Source: Nocardioides eburneiflavus (GTDB lineage: Bacteria; Actinomycetota; Actinomycetes; Propionibacteriales; Nocardioidaceae). Taken from it: a stretch of 64,000 nt of DNA. Made by a program: the position numbers and the translations under genes. The notes beneath the pieces are model-generated. The model saw only the letters and a program-made list of their open reading frames with translations. It was not told the origin of the DNA and did no database searches. The stretch covers positions 2,480,001 through 2,544,000 of the forward strand of contig NZ_SRRO01000001.1 of assembly GCF_004785795.1 (NCBI RefSeq). Direction: 5' to 3'. Positions 18,401-25,863 of this stretch are shown in pieces. How positions within the stretch are numbered: position 1 is the stretch's first letter; each line of letters opens with the position of its first letter.

Positions 18401-18809
18401 GCGGCACGGACTCCAGCACCGGCACGCCGGCAGCCTTGGCCGCGGCGATCGCCCGGGCCTTGTTGCCGGTGAGCGTGAGGACCTCGGCGCTGGGGCCGAT
18501 GAAGGTGATGCCGTTGGCGGCGCACGCCTCGGCGAGGGCGGGGTTCTCCGAGAGGAAGCCGTAGCCGGGGTAGATCGCGTCGGCACCGCACCTCACGGCG
18601 ACCTCGACGATGGCCTCGGGGTCGAGGTAGGCCCGTACGGGGTGCCCCTCCTCGCCGATCTGGTAGGCCTCCTCGGCCTTCATCCGGTGCTCGGACCCGC
18701 GGTCCTCGTGGGGGAAGACGGCCACCGTGCGCGCGCCGATCTCGCGTGCTGCACGGAAGGCCCGGACTGCGATCTCGCCACGGTTGGCGACGAGCACCTT
18801 GGAGAACAT
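15423..18809 (-). CDS. pyc: Pyruvate carboxylase
   Basis: Full-length single-chain pyruvate carboxylase (1128 residues), which makes oxaloacetate from pyruvate, ATP and bicarbonate. Order: biotin carboxylase (residues about 1-450, with the ATP loop GGGGRGMRRV and ERDCSVQRRHQK), carboxyltransferase (about 520-800, with VTDTTFRDAHQSLLATR and the metal-binding HLHTHD), the central allosteric/tetramer region, and the C-terminal biotin domain with EAMKMEA near residue 1090. No domain is missing. Its ATG lies seven bases after TAGCGT, suggesting a leaderless message. BirA encoded at 44.9 kb should attach its biotin. Confidence 0.97.
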   Translation of the reverse strand: MFSKVLVANRGEIAVRAFRAAREIGARTVAVFPHEDRGSEHRMKAEEAYQIGEEGHPVRAYLDPEAIVEVAVRCGADAIYPGYGFLSENPALAEACAANGITFIGPSAEVLTLTGNKARAIAAAKAAGVPVLESVPPSTDVEELLAAAEQIEAPLFVKAVAGGGGRGMRRVDDRANLREAIEACMREADGAFGDPTVFIEQAVVDPRHIEVQILSDGTGSDDGVIHLYERDCSVQRRHQKVVEIAPAPDLDPELRDRMCADAVRFAREIGYKNAGTVEFLLDPTGKYVFIEMNPRIQVEHTVTEEVTAVDLVQSQMLIAAGATLADLDLTQDSVQPRGFALQCRITTEDPANGFRPDTGKITTYRSPGGPGVRLDGGTTYSGAEISPHFDSMLAKLTCRGRTFEAAVQKARRALLEFRIRGVSTNVGFLQAVLADPDFAAGGVTTSFIEDHPSLLKAQLGRDRATKLLAYLADVTVNQPHGSAPVSVSPVSKLPELDRSQPAPAGTRQLLRDIGPEEFARRLRAQKDVAVTDTTFRDAHQSLLATRVRTRDLLAVADHVSRTTPQLWSVECWGGATYDVALRFLAEDPWERLAALREAIPNIGLQMLLRGRNTVGYTPYPTQVTEAFVQEAAETGIDVFRIFDALNDVSQMRPAIDAVRATGTSVAEVALCYTGDLSSPDEKLYTLDYYLRLAEQIVDAGAHVLAIKDMAGLLRAPAARTLVTALRERFDLPVHLHTHDTPGGQLATLLAAIDAGVDAVDAACASMAGTTSQPALSALVSATDHSERETGLSLAAVNAMEPYWEAVRRVYAPFESGLPAPTGRVYRHEIPGGQLSNLRQQAIALGLGEKFEQVEDMYAAANDILGNVVKVTPSSKVVGDLALALVAAGADPAAFEEDPASFDVPDSVIGFLNGELGDPPGGWPEPFRTKALAGRTWKQPTESLTDEQRASLASDRRATLNELLFPGPTAAFLESREAYGDLAAVSTIDYLYGLRRGEEHRVQVREGREMLFALEAISEPDERGFRNVMATVDGQMRPVQVRDRSISADVASTEKADPGNSGHVAAPYDGAVTVTVAEGDAVEAGQTVATIEAMKMEASITAPVAGTVTRLAVPSTQAVEGGDLVLVIG

Positions 18810-18816
18810 GGGCGGA

Positions 18817-18822
18817 ACGCTA
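18817..18822 (-). promoter_or_regulatory. -10 hexamer of pyc, leaderless type
   Basis: TAGCGT on the minus strand is followed by seven bases and the pyc ATG. Confidence 0.55.
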
Positions 18823-18864
18823 TCGAGTGACGGGTGTGACCCGGGTTACTCGTCCGTACCCCGG

Positions 18865-19806
18865 TCAGGCGGCGGCCCGCTCCTGCGCGCGCCACCAGCC
18901 GACCGTGGCGGCGAGCCCGTCGGACATCGGGGTGGGCGCCAGACCGAGGCGCTTCTCGCTGACGCTCGAGTCCAGGACGAACGGCGCGCTGAACATGTAG
19001 GACGTCTCGGCGAGCTCGCGCATCTCCCGCGACACCACGCCCGATGCGCGCAGCACCCACGGTGGGATCGCGGACGTGCGCGGCACCGGGACGTCCCCTG
19101 CGGCGGCCACCATCTCGACCAGGCGCTGCTGGGTGACCGGTGCGGCCGTCGGGGCGTGCAGGAACGAGTTCCACAGGTCCTCGCGCCGGGCGGCCTCGAT
19201 CATCGCGGCGGCGAGGTCGGGGACGTAGGTGAAGGAGTGCGGCTGCTCGAGGCTGCCCAGGACGCGCATCGTCCTCCCGGCCAGCACGGTCGGGACCATC
19301 CGCTCGCCGGCGTGGGCGTTGCGCACGAGCGGGCCGTAGAAGTCGGAGGCCGCGACGCTGACCGTCGGGGTCGCCGACGCGTCGCGCTGGGCCAGGAGGT
19401 CGGTGCGTACGCCGAGCTTGCCGGTCGTCGCGGTGCGCGGCAGGTCCTCGGTGATGGGGCCGGTGACCGGGCCGTAGGAGTAGAGGCTCTCGGGGAAGAC
19501 GACCACTGCTCCCACGCGCCCCGCGGCCTCGAGCACCGCGCGCTCCGCCCCTGGCAGCTCGGCCTGCCACACGCGGGCGTCGTACGCGGACCCGTGGATG
19601 CAGTGGTGGACGGTGACCGCGCCGGCGAAGGCGTCGGTGAGCTCGTCGGGCCGGGAGACGTCGACGCGGCGGCGCTCGATCAGCGGGTGCTCCGGCCCGC
19701 TGCCCGAGCGGGTCAGCAGTCGCACCTGCCGGCCCGACTCGGCGAGCTGCTGGGCGACGGTCGAGCCGACAGGGCCGGCTCCGGTGACGACGTGGACGGT
19801 GGTCAT
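18865..19806 (-). CDS. NAD-dependent epimerase/dehydratase family protein
   Basis: A 313-residue extended SDR-like protein with the Rossmann motif VTGAGPVGSTVAQQL at residues 8-22, LLTRSG at the cofactor-discriminating strand, and a VVVFPESLYSYGP segment where the usual catalytic Ser/Tyr region lies; the YxxxK pair is not clearly conserved. It could be a non-catalytic or atypical NAD(P)H-dependent reductase. AGGAGA lies five bases before ATG 19806, which fixes the start. It is divergent from a TetR gene, and the space between holds two operators, so it is probably the repressed target. Confidence 0.8.
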   Translation of the reverse strand: MTTVHVVTGAGPVGSTVAQQLAESGRQVRLLTRSGSGPEHPLIERRRVDVSRPDELTDAFAGAVTVHHCIHGSAYDARVWQAELPGAERAVLEAAGRVGAVVVFPESLYSYGPVTGPITEDLPRTATTGKLGVRTDLLAQRDASATPTVSVAASDFYGPLVRNAHAGERMVPTVLAGRTMRVLGSLEQPHSFTYVPDLAAAMIEAARREDLWNSFLHAPTAAPVTQQRLVEMVAAAGDVPVPRTSAIPPWVLRASGVVSREMRELAETSYMFSAPFVLDSSVSEKRLGLAPTPMSDGLAATVGWWRAQERAAA

Positions 19807-19826
19807 GGGATCTCCTGGAAGAAAGG

Positions 19827-19841
19827 GAGAGCGGTGCTCTC
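19827..19841. promoter_or_regulatory. TetR operator 1
   Basis: GAGAGCGGTGCTCTC is a palindrome with six-base arms, 20 bases upstream of the epimerase start. It shares the core AGAGC-N3-GCTCT with operator 2. Confidence 0.6.
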
Positions 19842-19878
19842 GTTTCGTCCAGCATGACCCGTCGTCACCGATAAAGCA

Positions 19879-19891
19879 AGAGCACTGCTCT
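19879..19891. promoter_or_regulatory. TetR operator 2
   Basis: AGAGCACTGCTCT is a palindrome with six-base arms, 41 bases before the tetR start codon. With operator 1 it forms a pair whose centres are 51 bases apart. Confidence 0.6.
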
Positions 19892-19931
19892 CTTTCGTCA
19901 TACCTGCTCGCTCGCATGCGAGGATGGCGGG

Positions 19932-20651
19932 ATGACGGCCGCCTCTCCGCCCTCTGCGCACCTCACCCCGCGGGCCCGCGCTCGCCAGCAGACGATGCGC
20001 GACATCGTCCGCATCGGCCGCGAGCACCTGGCGACGGAGGGGGCAGCAGCCCTCTCGTTGCGCGCGGTCGCGCGCGACCTCGGGCTGGTCTCGTCGGCGG
20101 TCTACCGCTACGTCGCGAGCCGCGACGAGCTGCTGACGCTCCTCGTGGTGGACGGTTACGACGAGCTCGGCGACGCCGTCGACGCCGCCCTCGCGCGTGT
20201 TGACGCCGCCGACCAGGCCGAGCGGATGCGGGCGATCGGCCGCGCGGTGCGCGCGTGGGCGCTGGCCGAGCCCGCGACGTACGCCCTGCTGTTCGGCAGC
20301 CCGGTGCCGGGCTACGAGGCGCCGGCCGAGCGGACCACCGGTCCCGGCACCCGCGTCGTCGTGCGCCTCGTGGAGGTGTGGGAGGACGCGTGGCGAGCGG
20401 GGGTGGCGGCGGTGGACGACGCCCCGCTCGCGCCGCGGCGGCTGTCCCGGGACCTGGCCCGGATCCGCGGCCAGCTGGACCTCACGGCTCCGGACGCCCT
20501 GATCGCGCGGGGGCTCTTCGCCTGGGCGGCGCTCTTCGGGTGCGTGTCCTTCGAGGTGTTCGGGCAGTACGGCGCCGACACCTTCACTCAGGCGGGCGAC
20601 CTCTTCGAGCAGCACCTTGACGCCTTGGTGGAGTCGGTCGGGCTGGCGTAG
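19932..20651 (+). CDS. TetR/AcrR family transcriptional regulator
   Basis: A 239-residue TetR regulator. The N-terminal helix-turn-helix reads GREHLATEGAAALSLRAVARDLGLVSSAVYRYVASRDELLTLL (about residues 30-75). The C-terminal domain, with RAWALAEPATYALLFGSPVPGY, is the WHG/TetR_C_13 type common in actinobacteria. It is divergent from the epimerase-like gene and very probably binds the two AGAGC-N3-GCTCT operators between them, controlling both. The inducer is unknown. Confidence 0.92.
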   Translation: MTAASPPSAHLTPRARARQQTMRDIVRIGREHLATEGAAALSLRAVARDLGLVSSAVYRYVASRDELLTLLVVDGYDELGDAVDAALARVDAADQAERMRAIGRAVRAWALAEPATYALLFGSPVPGYEAPAERTTGPGTRVVVRLVEVWEDAWRAGVAAVDDAPLAPRRLSRDLARIRGQLDLTAPDALIARGLFAWAALFGCVSFEVFGQYGADTFTQAGDLFEQHLDALVESVGLA

Positions 20652-20858
20652 CGCCCCTCCCGTGAACTGGCAGGGGTGCCGGGGCGAGCCGCGAGCGTGC
20701 GCACAGCCGCACTGGCTTCGAGGATGCGCCGAGGACGTGCCGCCACGTGGCGTGCGGCGGTGCCTGCGGCGTGTTCCCCTCCTTGTCGTGCTCGCGGCCC
20801 GCCCCTCGGCGGAGGTCCCGTACCCCCGGCGCGGGCCATCCGCCGGTCCGGTTGCCGC

Positions 20859-20975
20859 TCAGCTGGCGAGCTCCTCGGGCTCGCTGCCTGCGGTCACTTC
20901 GTAGCGACGCTCGTCGATCAGGGTCCCAGGGGCTGCGCCGGCCGGTGCCTGACGCTCGGCATGCACGCTCAGCAC
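20859..20975 (-). CDS. Candidate small protein, 38 residues
   Basis: A short minus-strand frame from GTG 20975 would encode VLSVHAERQAPAG followed by TLIDERRYEVTAG and SEPEELAS. Its composition is like a normal soluble protein, unlike the Arg-rich shadow frames here. AGGAGG lies upstream, but its spacing fits an ATG at 20982 in another frame, so either the start is unusual, there is a frameshift, or this is not a gene. I recognise no family. Confidence 0.25.
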   Translation of the reverse strand: MLSVHAERQAPAGAAPGTLIDERRYEVTAGSEPEELAS

Positions 20976-21036
20976 GCAGCATCGCGACAACCTCCTCTCA
21001 GGCCCACGAATCGCGATCTCTGAGGGACGAGACAGG

Positions 21037-21042
21037 TAATCT
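21037..21042 (+). promoter_or_regulatory. -10 hexamer before the leader ORF, leaderless type
   Basis: TAATCT is followed by seven bases and ATG 21050 of a 23-codon frame that precedes the J-domain gene. Confidence 0.5.
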
Positions 21043-21049
21043 GTACTCG

Positions 21050-21121
21050 ATGGTTGAGATTATGGCCGCCGTCTGGCACGATTTCAAGGTCAGCTCCGAA
21101 AGTTTCGTCACCGAGGGGTGA
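21050..21121 (+). CDS. Candidate leader peptide, 23 residues
   Basis: The frame MVEIMAAVWHDFKV-SSESFVTEG begins at a codon seven bases after TAATCT and stops seven bases before the J-domain start. It is richer in AT than neighbouring genes. The position suggests a leaderless upstream ORF whose translation delivers ribosomes to the next start. There is no run of a single amino acid, so an attenuator of the classical amino-acid type is not supported. Confidence 0.4.
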   Translation: MVEIMAAVWHDFKVSSESFVTEG

Positions 21122-21127
21122 GACGGG

Positions 21128-21559
21128 ATGCGGGATCGGAACCTGGCCGCCAGCGAGGCCAGAGCGATGCTGGGGGTGTCCCCTGACGCGGACCCGGCGC
21201 AGATCGTGCGCGCCTACCGCCGTCGCGCCCGGACCGTGCACCCGGACGTCAGCACGGAGCTGGACGCGGGAGCGCAGTTCTCGGCGCTGTGGGCGGCCTA
21301 CCAGCTGCTGCTCGAGACGGCCCGCGAACCGGGTCGGACGCGCGCCGCCGACGACCGAGGAACGGTCGTCGACCGACATCCCCGGCAGCGAGTGCCGGCC
21401 CCGGGCCCAGTCGGGGGCTCGCCTGCCGGGTGGGCGGGTCGAGACGTCGCCTGGCTGGTCGCCGGACCCGTCCGGATCGATCAGCGGGCCAGCGCCCGCC
21501 CGACCGCACGCCCGGAGAAGATGCAGCCACCGAGGAACGTCCCCTCGAGCGCGTTGTAA
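21128..21559 (+). CDS. J-domain (DnaJ-like) protein
   Basis: A 143-residue protein with an N-terminal J domain: EARAMLGVSPDADPAQIVRAYRRRARTVHPDV, with His38-Pro39-Asp40 forming the HPD signature that stimulates DnaK. After about residue 65 the sequence is low-complexity, Arg/Pro-rich, and no Gly/Phe, zinc or substrate domain is seen, so it may be a specialised co-chaperone. The last 79 bases overlap the convergent FAD dehydrogenase gene, so the true C-terminus may be shorter if a frameshift exists. A GAGGGGTGAG stretch serves as ribosome site. Confidence 0.65.
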   Translation: MRDRNLAASEARAMLGVSPDADPAQIVRAYRRRARTVHPDVSTELDAGAQFSALWAAYQLLLETAREPGRTRAADDRGTVVDRHPRQRVPAPGPVGGSPAGWAGRDVAWLVAGPVRIDQRASARPTARPEKMQPPRNVPSSAL

Positions 21560-23187
21560 CCGTGCACGCCGCCCCCGCCGAAGCCGGCGACCTCGCCCGC
21601 GGCGTACAGGCCCGGGACGCGTGAGCCGTCGGCGGCCACGCACCGCCCGTCGAGGTCGGTCTCGAGCCCGCCGAGCGTCTTGCGGGACAGGATGTTGAGG
21701 CGTACGGCGATGAGCGGGCCGTGGGCCGGGTCGAGGATCTTGTGGGGCTTGGCGACGCGGATCAGCTTGTCCGTACGGCTGCGGCGGGCGTTGTGGATCG
21801 CCATCACCTGGACGTCCTTGGTGAACGCGTTGTCGAGCTCGCGGTCGCGCGCCACGACGTGCCGTTCGAGGTCGGCGACGTCCAGCTTCGGCCCGCGGGC
21901 CAGCTCGTTCATCCCGGTCACCAGGTCGTCCAGCGAGTCGGCGACCACGAAGTCGACGCCGTGCTCCTTGAACGCCTCCACCGGCCCGGGCGCGCCCTTG
22001 GCCAGCCGAGTCTTGGCGAGGAACCTCAGGTCCTTGCCGGTGATGTCGGGGTTCTGCTCGGAGCCGGAGAGGGCGAACTCCTTCTCGATGATCGACTGGG
22101 TCAGCACGAACCACGAGTAGTCGTGGCCGGTGGCCAGGATCTGCTTCATCGCGCCGATCGAGTCCGCGCCGGGCACGCCCGACATGCCCTCGAGCCGCCT
22201 GCCGGTGGCGTCGAACCACATCGACGACGGCCCGGGCAGGATGCGGATCGCGTGGTCGGGCCAGACCGGGTCCCAGTTGTGGATGCCCTCGGTGTAGGCC
22301 CACATCCGGTCGCGGTTGACCATCGTGGCGCCGGCGTCCTCGGCGATGCCCTGCATGCGGCCGTCGACGTGCGCGGGCACGCCGGAGATCAGGTGCTCGG
22401 GGGCGGGGCCGACGCGCTCGGTCGGCCAGTGCCGGCGCATCAGCTCGTGGTTGTGGCCGATGCCGCCGCTCGTGACCACGACGGCGGCGGCGCGGTGCTC
22501 GAAGTCGCCGGCTGCGTCGCGGGAGGACTTCACGCCTCGCGCGGAGTCGTCGTCGGCCAGCACGGTGCCGCGCACACCGACGACCGCGCCGTCCTCGACG
22601 ACCAGCTCGTCGACCCGATGGCGGAAGGCGAGGCGTACGAGCCCCCCGGCCGCCGCCTGCTGGACCGGCTCGGCGAAGATGCGGACGACCTCCGGACCGG
22701 TGCCCCAGGTGAGGTGGAAGCGCGGGACGGAGTTGCCGTGGCCGGTCGCGCGGCCGTCGCCGCGCTCGGCCCACCCGACGAAGGGCAGCGAGCGCAGCCC
22801 GAGGGCGCGGAGGTAGTCGCGCTTCTCCTCGTGGGCGAAGCGGACGTACGCCTCCGCCCACCGCTGCGGCCAGAAGTCCTCGCCGCGACCGGGCCCGTCG
22901 GTGCCGTCGCCGAGGCGGTCGAACTGCGCCGAGCCCTGCCAGTCCTGCCAGGCCAGCTCGGGGGAGTCGGTGATGCCCATCCGGCGCTGCTCGGGGCTGT
23001 CGACGAACAGCAGGCCGCCGAGCGACCACCACGCCTGCCCGCCGAGGTTGTGGTGGTTCTCCTGGTCGAGGACTAGCACCCGCTTGCCCGCCAGCGCGAG
23101 CTCGTGGGTGGCGACGAGGCCGGCCAGCCCGGCGCCGACGACGATGACGTCCGGGGCGAAGTCGCCGGTGGGGTAGGGCTGGGTCAT
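21481..23187 (-). CDS. FAD-binding dehydrogenase, fumarate reductase/KstD-like
   Basis: A 568-residue flavoprotein of the fumarate reductase/3-ketosteroid dehydrogenase superfamily. It has an N-terminal FAD site VIVVGAGLAGLVATHELALAGKRVLVLDQ, the GGQAWWSLGGL segment, a middle VVVTSGGIGHNHELMRRHWP motif, and a C-terminal LYAAGEVAGFGGGGVHGYNALEGTFLGGCIFSGR that closes the FAD pocket. Actinobacterial orthologues such as Rv0785 are annotated only as FAD-binding dehydrogenase; the substrate is unknown, perhaps a steroid or lipid. The ATG overlaps the stop of the upstream tetR by four bases. Confidence 0.88.
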   Translation of the reverse strand: MTQPYPTGDFAPDVIVVGAGLAGLVATHELALAGKRVLVLDQENHHNLGGQAWWSLGGLLFVDSPEQRRMGITDSPELAWQDWQGSAQFDRLGDGTDGPGRGEDFWPQRWAEAYVRFAHEEKRDYLRALGLRSLPFVGWAERGDGRATGHGNSVPRFHLTWGTGPEVVRIFAEPVQQAAAGGLVRLAFRHRVDELVVEDGAVVGVRGTVLADDDSARGVKSSRDAAGDFEHRAAAVVVTSGGIGHNHELMRRHWPTERVGPAPEHLISGVPAHVDGRMQGIAEDAGATMVNRDRMWAYTEGIHNWDPVWPDHAIRILPGPSSMWFDATGRRLEGMSGVPGADSIGAMKQILATGHDYSWFVLTQSIIEKEFALSGSEQNPDITGKDLRFLAKTRLAKGAPGPVEAFKEHGVDFVVADSLDDLVTGMNELARGPKLDVADLERHVVARDRELDNAFTKDVQVMAIHNARRSRTDKLIRVAKPHKILDPAHGPLIAVRLNILSRKTLGGLETDLDGRCVAADGSRVPGLYAAGEVAGFGGGGVHGYNALEGTFLGGCIFSGRAVGRALAR

Positions 23188-23810
23188 GCGTGCTCCTGCG
23201 GGTAGTGGCTGACGACCATCTCCGCGAGCAGGCGCAGCGCCCGCTCGACCGTACGGCCGGGGGCGGCGGTGGGATCGGGGTCGAGGGCGGAGAAGACCAG
23301 CCCGTCGAAGAAGTTGACGACGATGCTGAGGACGGCGGGGAGGTCCTCGGCCGCCAGCCGGTCGCGCCAGAGGTCGGCGGCCGCCGCCAGCATCTGCGCC
23401 TGCAGCGACTCGCGGGCCGGCAGGAGGGCCGTACGGAGGTCGGCGTCCGAGCGGGCGGCCACGAGCAGCTCGCGCCAGGTCTGGTTGGCGGGCGAGAGGA
23501 CCGCCGCCCGGAGGTGGCCCAGCACGTCCGCGACCTCGTCGACCGTGCCCACGGCCACGCCCTCCGTCGTCGCGCGGAAGGCCTCGACGTTGCGGGTGGC
23601 CACGTGCCCCGCCGTCGCGACGAGCAGCGCCTGCCGGGTCGGGAAGTGGCGGAACAACGCGCCCTGGCTGACGCCCGCCTCCGCGCAGACGGCAGCGGTC
23701 GACGTGGCGGCGTACCCCCGCTCCGTCAGGCAGCGCACGGTCGCGTCGAGGAGGGCGGTGATGGTGCCCTCGCGGCGCTCGGCCTGCGTACGTCGCCGGG
23801 TGGTCGTCAT
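23184..23810 (-). CDS. TetR family transcriptional regulator
   Basis: A 208-residue TetR regulator. The helix-turn-helix is LLDATVRCLTERGYAATSTAAVCAEAGVSQGALFRHFPTRQALLVA, followed by a helical ligand-binding domain. ATG 23810 starts the Arg-rich N-terminal arm; the frame is open further but would place the start in the operator. It is the first gene of a two-gene unit with the FAD dehydrogenase (ATGA overlap), so it probably controls its own operon through the AAGTG-N2-CACTT site just upstream. Confidence 0.9.
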   Translation of the reverse strand: MTTTRRRTQAERREGTITALLDATVRCLTERGYAATSTAAVCAEAGVSQGALFRHFPTRQALLVATAGHVATRNVEAFRATTEGVAVGTVDEVADVLGHLRAAVLSPANQTWRELLVAARSDADLRTALLPARESLQAQMLAAAADLWRDRLAAEDLPAVLSIVVNFFDGLVFSALDPDPTAAPGRTVERALRLLAEMVVSHYPQEHA

Positions 23811-23830
23811 GCCGGACAGTCTCACATAAA

Positions 23831-23842
23831 AAGTGACCACTT
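23831..23842. promoter_or_regulatory. Putative TetR operator AAGTG-N2-CACTT
   Basis: AAGTGACCACTT is a near-perfect palindrome in an AT-rich stretch 21 bases before the tetR start, placed to overlap the promoter of the tetR-FAD dehydrogenase unit. Confidence 0.5.
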
Positions 23843-23860
23843 GCTATCTAAGTGCGCTGC

Positions 23861-23995
23861 GAGCGGTGCCGGAGCCACATTGCTGGCGTTCGGAACGTGG
23901 CCCACTCACCGCTCGTCGGCGAGTCGTGGGTGACACGAAATGAACAGTGCCCCAGCCACCTCGACGTACGCCGGAATGTGGCTCGCACACCGCTC
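23861..23995. repeat. Three-part inverted/direct repeat element
   Basis: GAGCGGTG (23861-23868) pairs perfectly with CACCGCTC (23907-23914). Between them AGCCACATT (23873-23881) faces AACGTGGCC. A second copy of the right half, AATGTGGCT ... CACCGCTC (23975-23995), follows after AGCCACCTC. The 135-base block fills most of the gap between the tetR and carboxylase genes and looks like a palindromic extragenic element. Confidence 0.5.
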
Positions 23996-24010
23996 ATGGG
24001 ATCGGACAGG

Positions 24011-25795
24011 TCAGTCCTTGAGCTCGCAGATGACCGCGCCGTTGGTGACGGTGGCGCCGACCTCGGCCTGGAGGCCGGTGACGGTGCCGGCCTTGTGGGC
24101 CTTGAGGGGCTGCTCCATCTTCATCGCCTCCATGACGACGATGGTGTCGCCCTCGGCGACCTCCTGCCCGTCCTCGACGACGACCTTGACGATGGTGCCC
24201 TGCATGGGCGAGGTGACGGCGTCGCCCGAGGCGGCCGCACCGGCCTTCTTGGTCGACCGCTTGCCGGCCTTCTTGGCGCCGGCGCCCGTCCCGCCGCCGT
24301 TGGCCGCGAGGCCGCCGAGCCCCGCGGGCAGGACGACCTCGAGGCGACGGCCGCCGACCTCGACGGTGACCTTCTGCCGCTCACCCGGCTCGTCGGCCTC
24401 GGCGTTGTCGCCGGCGTAGGGCTCGATCTGGTTGTCGAACTCGGTCTCGATCCACTGCGTGTAGACCGTGAACTCACCCTCCCCCGAGGGCGTCGAGGCA
24501 CCGACGTACGCCGCGTCGGAGACGACCGCGCGGTGGAACGGGATGACGGTGGGCATGCCATCGACGACGAACTCGTCGAGCGCGCGGCGCGAGCGCTCGA
24601 GGGCCTGGGTGCGGTCGCGGCCGGTGACGATGAGCTTGGCGATGAGGGAGTCGAACGAGCCCGGGATGGTCTCGCCCTGGTCGTAGCCGCCATCCAGACG
24701 AACACCAGGGCCGGCGGGGGGGTGCCAGCGGGTGAGGGTGCCGGGGGCGGGCATGAAGTTGCGGCCGCCGTCCTCGGCGTTGATGCGGTACTCGATGGAG
24801 TGGCCGCGGATCTCGGGGTCGTCGTAGCCGAGCTCCTCGCCGGCGGCGATGCGGAACATCTCGCGCACCAGGTCGATGCCGGTGACCTCCTCGGACACGC
24901 AGTGCTCGACCTGGAGGCGGGTGTTGACCTCGAGGAAGGAGATGGTGCCGTCCTGGGCGACGAGGAACTCACACGTCCCGGCACCGTGGTAGCCGGCCTC
25001 CTTGAGGATCCGCTTGGACGACTCGTAGAGCTCGGTGACCTGGGCGTCGGTGAGGAACGGCGCGGGGGCCTCCTCGACGAGCTTCTGGTTGCGGCGCTGC
25101 AGCGAGCAGTCGCGGGTGGAGACCACGACGACGTTGCCGTGCTGGTCGGCCAGGCACTGGGTCTCGACGTGGCGCGGCTTGTCGAGGAACTTCTCGACCA
25201 GGCACTCGCCGCGACCGAACGCGGTGACGGCCTCGCGGACCGCGGACTCGTAGGCGTCGGGGATCTCCTCGATCGTGCGGGCGACCTTGAGGCCGCGACC
25301 GCCGCCGCCGAAGACCGCCTTGATCGCCACCGGGAGGCCGTTGGCCTTGGCGAACGCGACGACCTCGTCGGCGTCGGCGACCGGGTCCTTGGTGCCGGGC
25401 GCGAGCGGGGCGTCGGCCTTGTCGGCGATGTGCTTGGCCTTGGCCTTGTCGCCGAGCGCCTCGATCGCGGCCGGCGGGGGGCCGATCCAGACCAGCCCGG
25501 CGTCGATGACGGCCTGGGCGAAGTCGGCGTTCTCGGCGAGGAAGCCGTAGCCGGGGTGCACCGAATCAGCACCCGTGTCGGCGGCGATCTTGATGATCTT
25601 CTCGATGTCGAGGTACGACTCGGCGGGGGTCGCGCCGCCCAGCGAGTGGGCCTCGTCGGCGAGGCGTACGAAGAGGGCGTCGCGGTCGGGGTCGGCGTAG
25701 ACCGCGACGGAGCCGATGCCGGCGTCCTTGCAGGCGCGGACGACGCGGACGGCGATCTCGCCCCGGTTGGCGATGAGGACCTTCTTCAAGCTCAC
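24011..25795 (-). CDS. accA3: Acetyl/propionyl-CoA carboxylase alpha chain (biotin carboxylase + BCCP)
   Basis: A 594-residue biotin-dependent carboxylase alpha subunit that carboxylates its own biotin for acyl-CoA carboxylases. The biotin carboxylase domain (about 1-450) shows [22 protein letters not shown], the ATP loop [31 protein letters not shown], and [15 protein letters not shown] Lys/Ala-rich linker (about 495-515) leads to the biotinyl domain with EAMKMEQ near residue 560. AGGAG seven bases before GTG 25795 fixes the start. The matching beta and epsilon chains are encoded at 43.0-44.8 kb and the biotin ligase at 44.9 kb, so the subunits are split over the window. Confidence 0.95.
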   Translation of the reverse strand: MSLKKVLIANRGEIAVRVVRACKDAGIGSVAVYADPDRDALFVRLADEAHSLGGATPAESYLDIEKIIKIAADTGADSVHPGYGFLAENADFAQAVIDAGLVWIGPPPAAIEALGDKAKAKHIADKADAPLAPGTKDPVADADEVVAFAKANGLPVAIKAVFGGGGRGLKVARTIEEIPDAYESAVREAVTAFGRGECLVEKFLDKPRHVETQCLADQHGNVVVVSTRDCSLQRRNQKLVEEAPAPFLTDAQVTELYESSKRILKEAGYHGAGTCEFLVAQDGTISFLEVNTRLQVEHCVSEEVTGIDLVREMFRIAAGEELGYDDPEIRGHSIEYRINAEDGGRNFMPAPGTLTRWHPPAGPGVRLDGGYDQGETIPGSFDSLIAKLIVTGRDRTQALERSRRALDEFVVDGMPTVIPFHRAVVSDAAYVGASTPSGEGEFTVYTQWIETEFDNQIEPYAGDNAEADEPGERQKVTVEVGGRRLEVVLPAGLGGLAANGGGTGAGAKKAGKRSTKKAGAAASGDAVTSPMQGTIVKVVVEDGQEVAEGDTIVVMEAMKMEQPLKAHKAGTVTGLQAEVGATVTNGAVICELKD

Positions 25796-25863
25796 GCGAG
25801 GACTCCTGGCGGTGCAGTGGGCTGGGCGGCGAGGGGAAGCTGGAGGGCGTACCGCTCGGCAGG

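Larger units (their letters stand above)
20652..21049. other. Intergenic region, about 400 bases
   Basis: No protein of recognisable family is encoded here. The right end (about 20980-21050) is visibly less GC-rich than its surroundings and seems to hold divergent promoters: TAATCT toward the J-domain gene and an AGGAGG ribosome site at 20991-20996 on the minus strand. Long open frames cross the region, but their Arg/Pro-rich translations look like shadows. Confidence 0.6.

Noticed and set aside
15624..18830. Very long plus-strand open frame antisense to pyruvate carboxylase
   Set aside because: It is a high-GC shadow of pyc; the translation is Gly/Val/Asp-rich with no family motif, while the minus strand encodes a complete enzyme.
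20859..20975. RiPP precursor reading of the 38-residue frame
   Set aside because: No maturation enzyme, protease or exporter of RiPP type lies nearby and the C-terminus has no typical core residues.
20584..20982. Minus-strand frame from ATG 20982 behind AGGAGG
   Set aside because: Despite the good ribosome site the translation is Arg/Pro-rich and overlaps the 3' end of the tetR gene; it looks non-coding. The ribosome site itself is noted in the findings.
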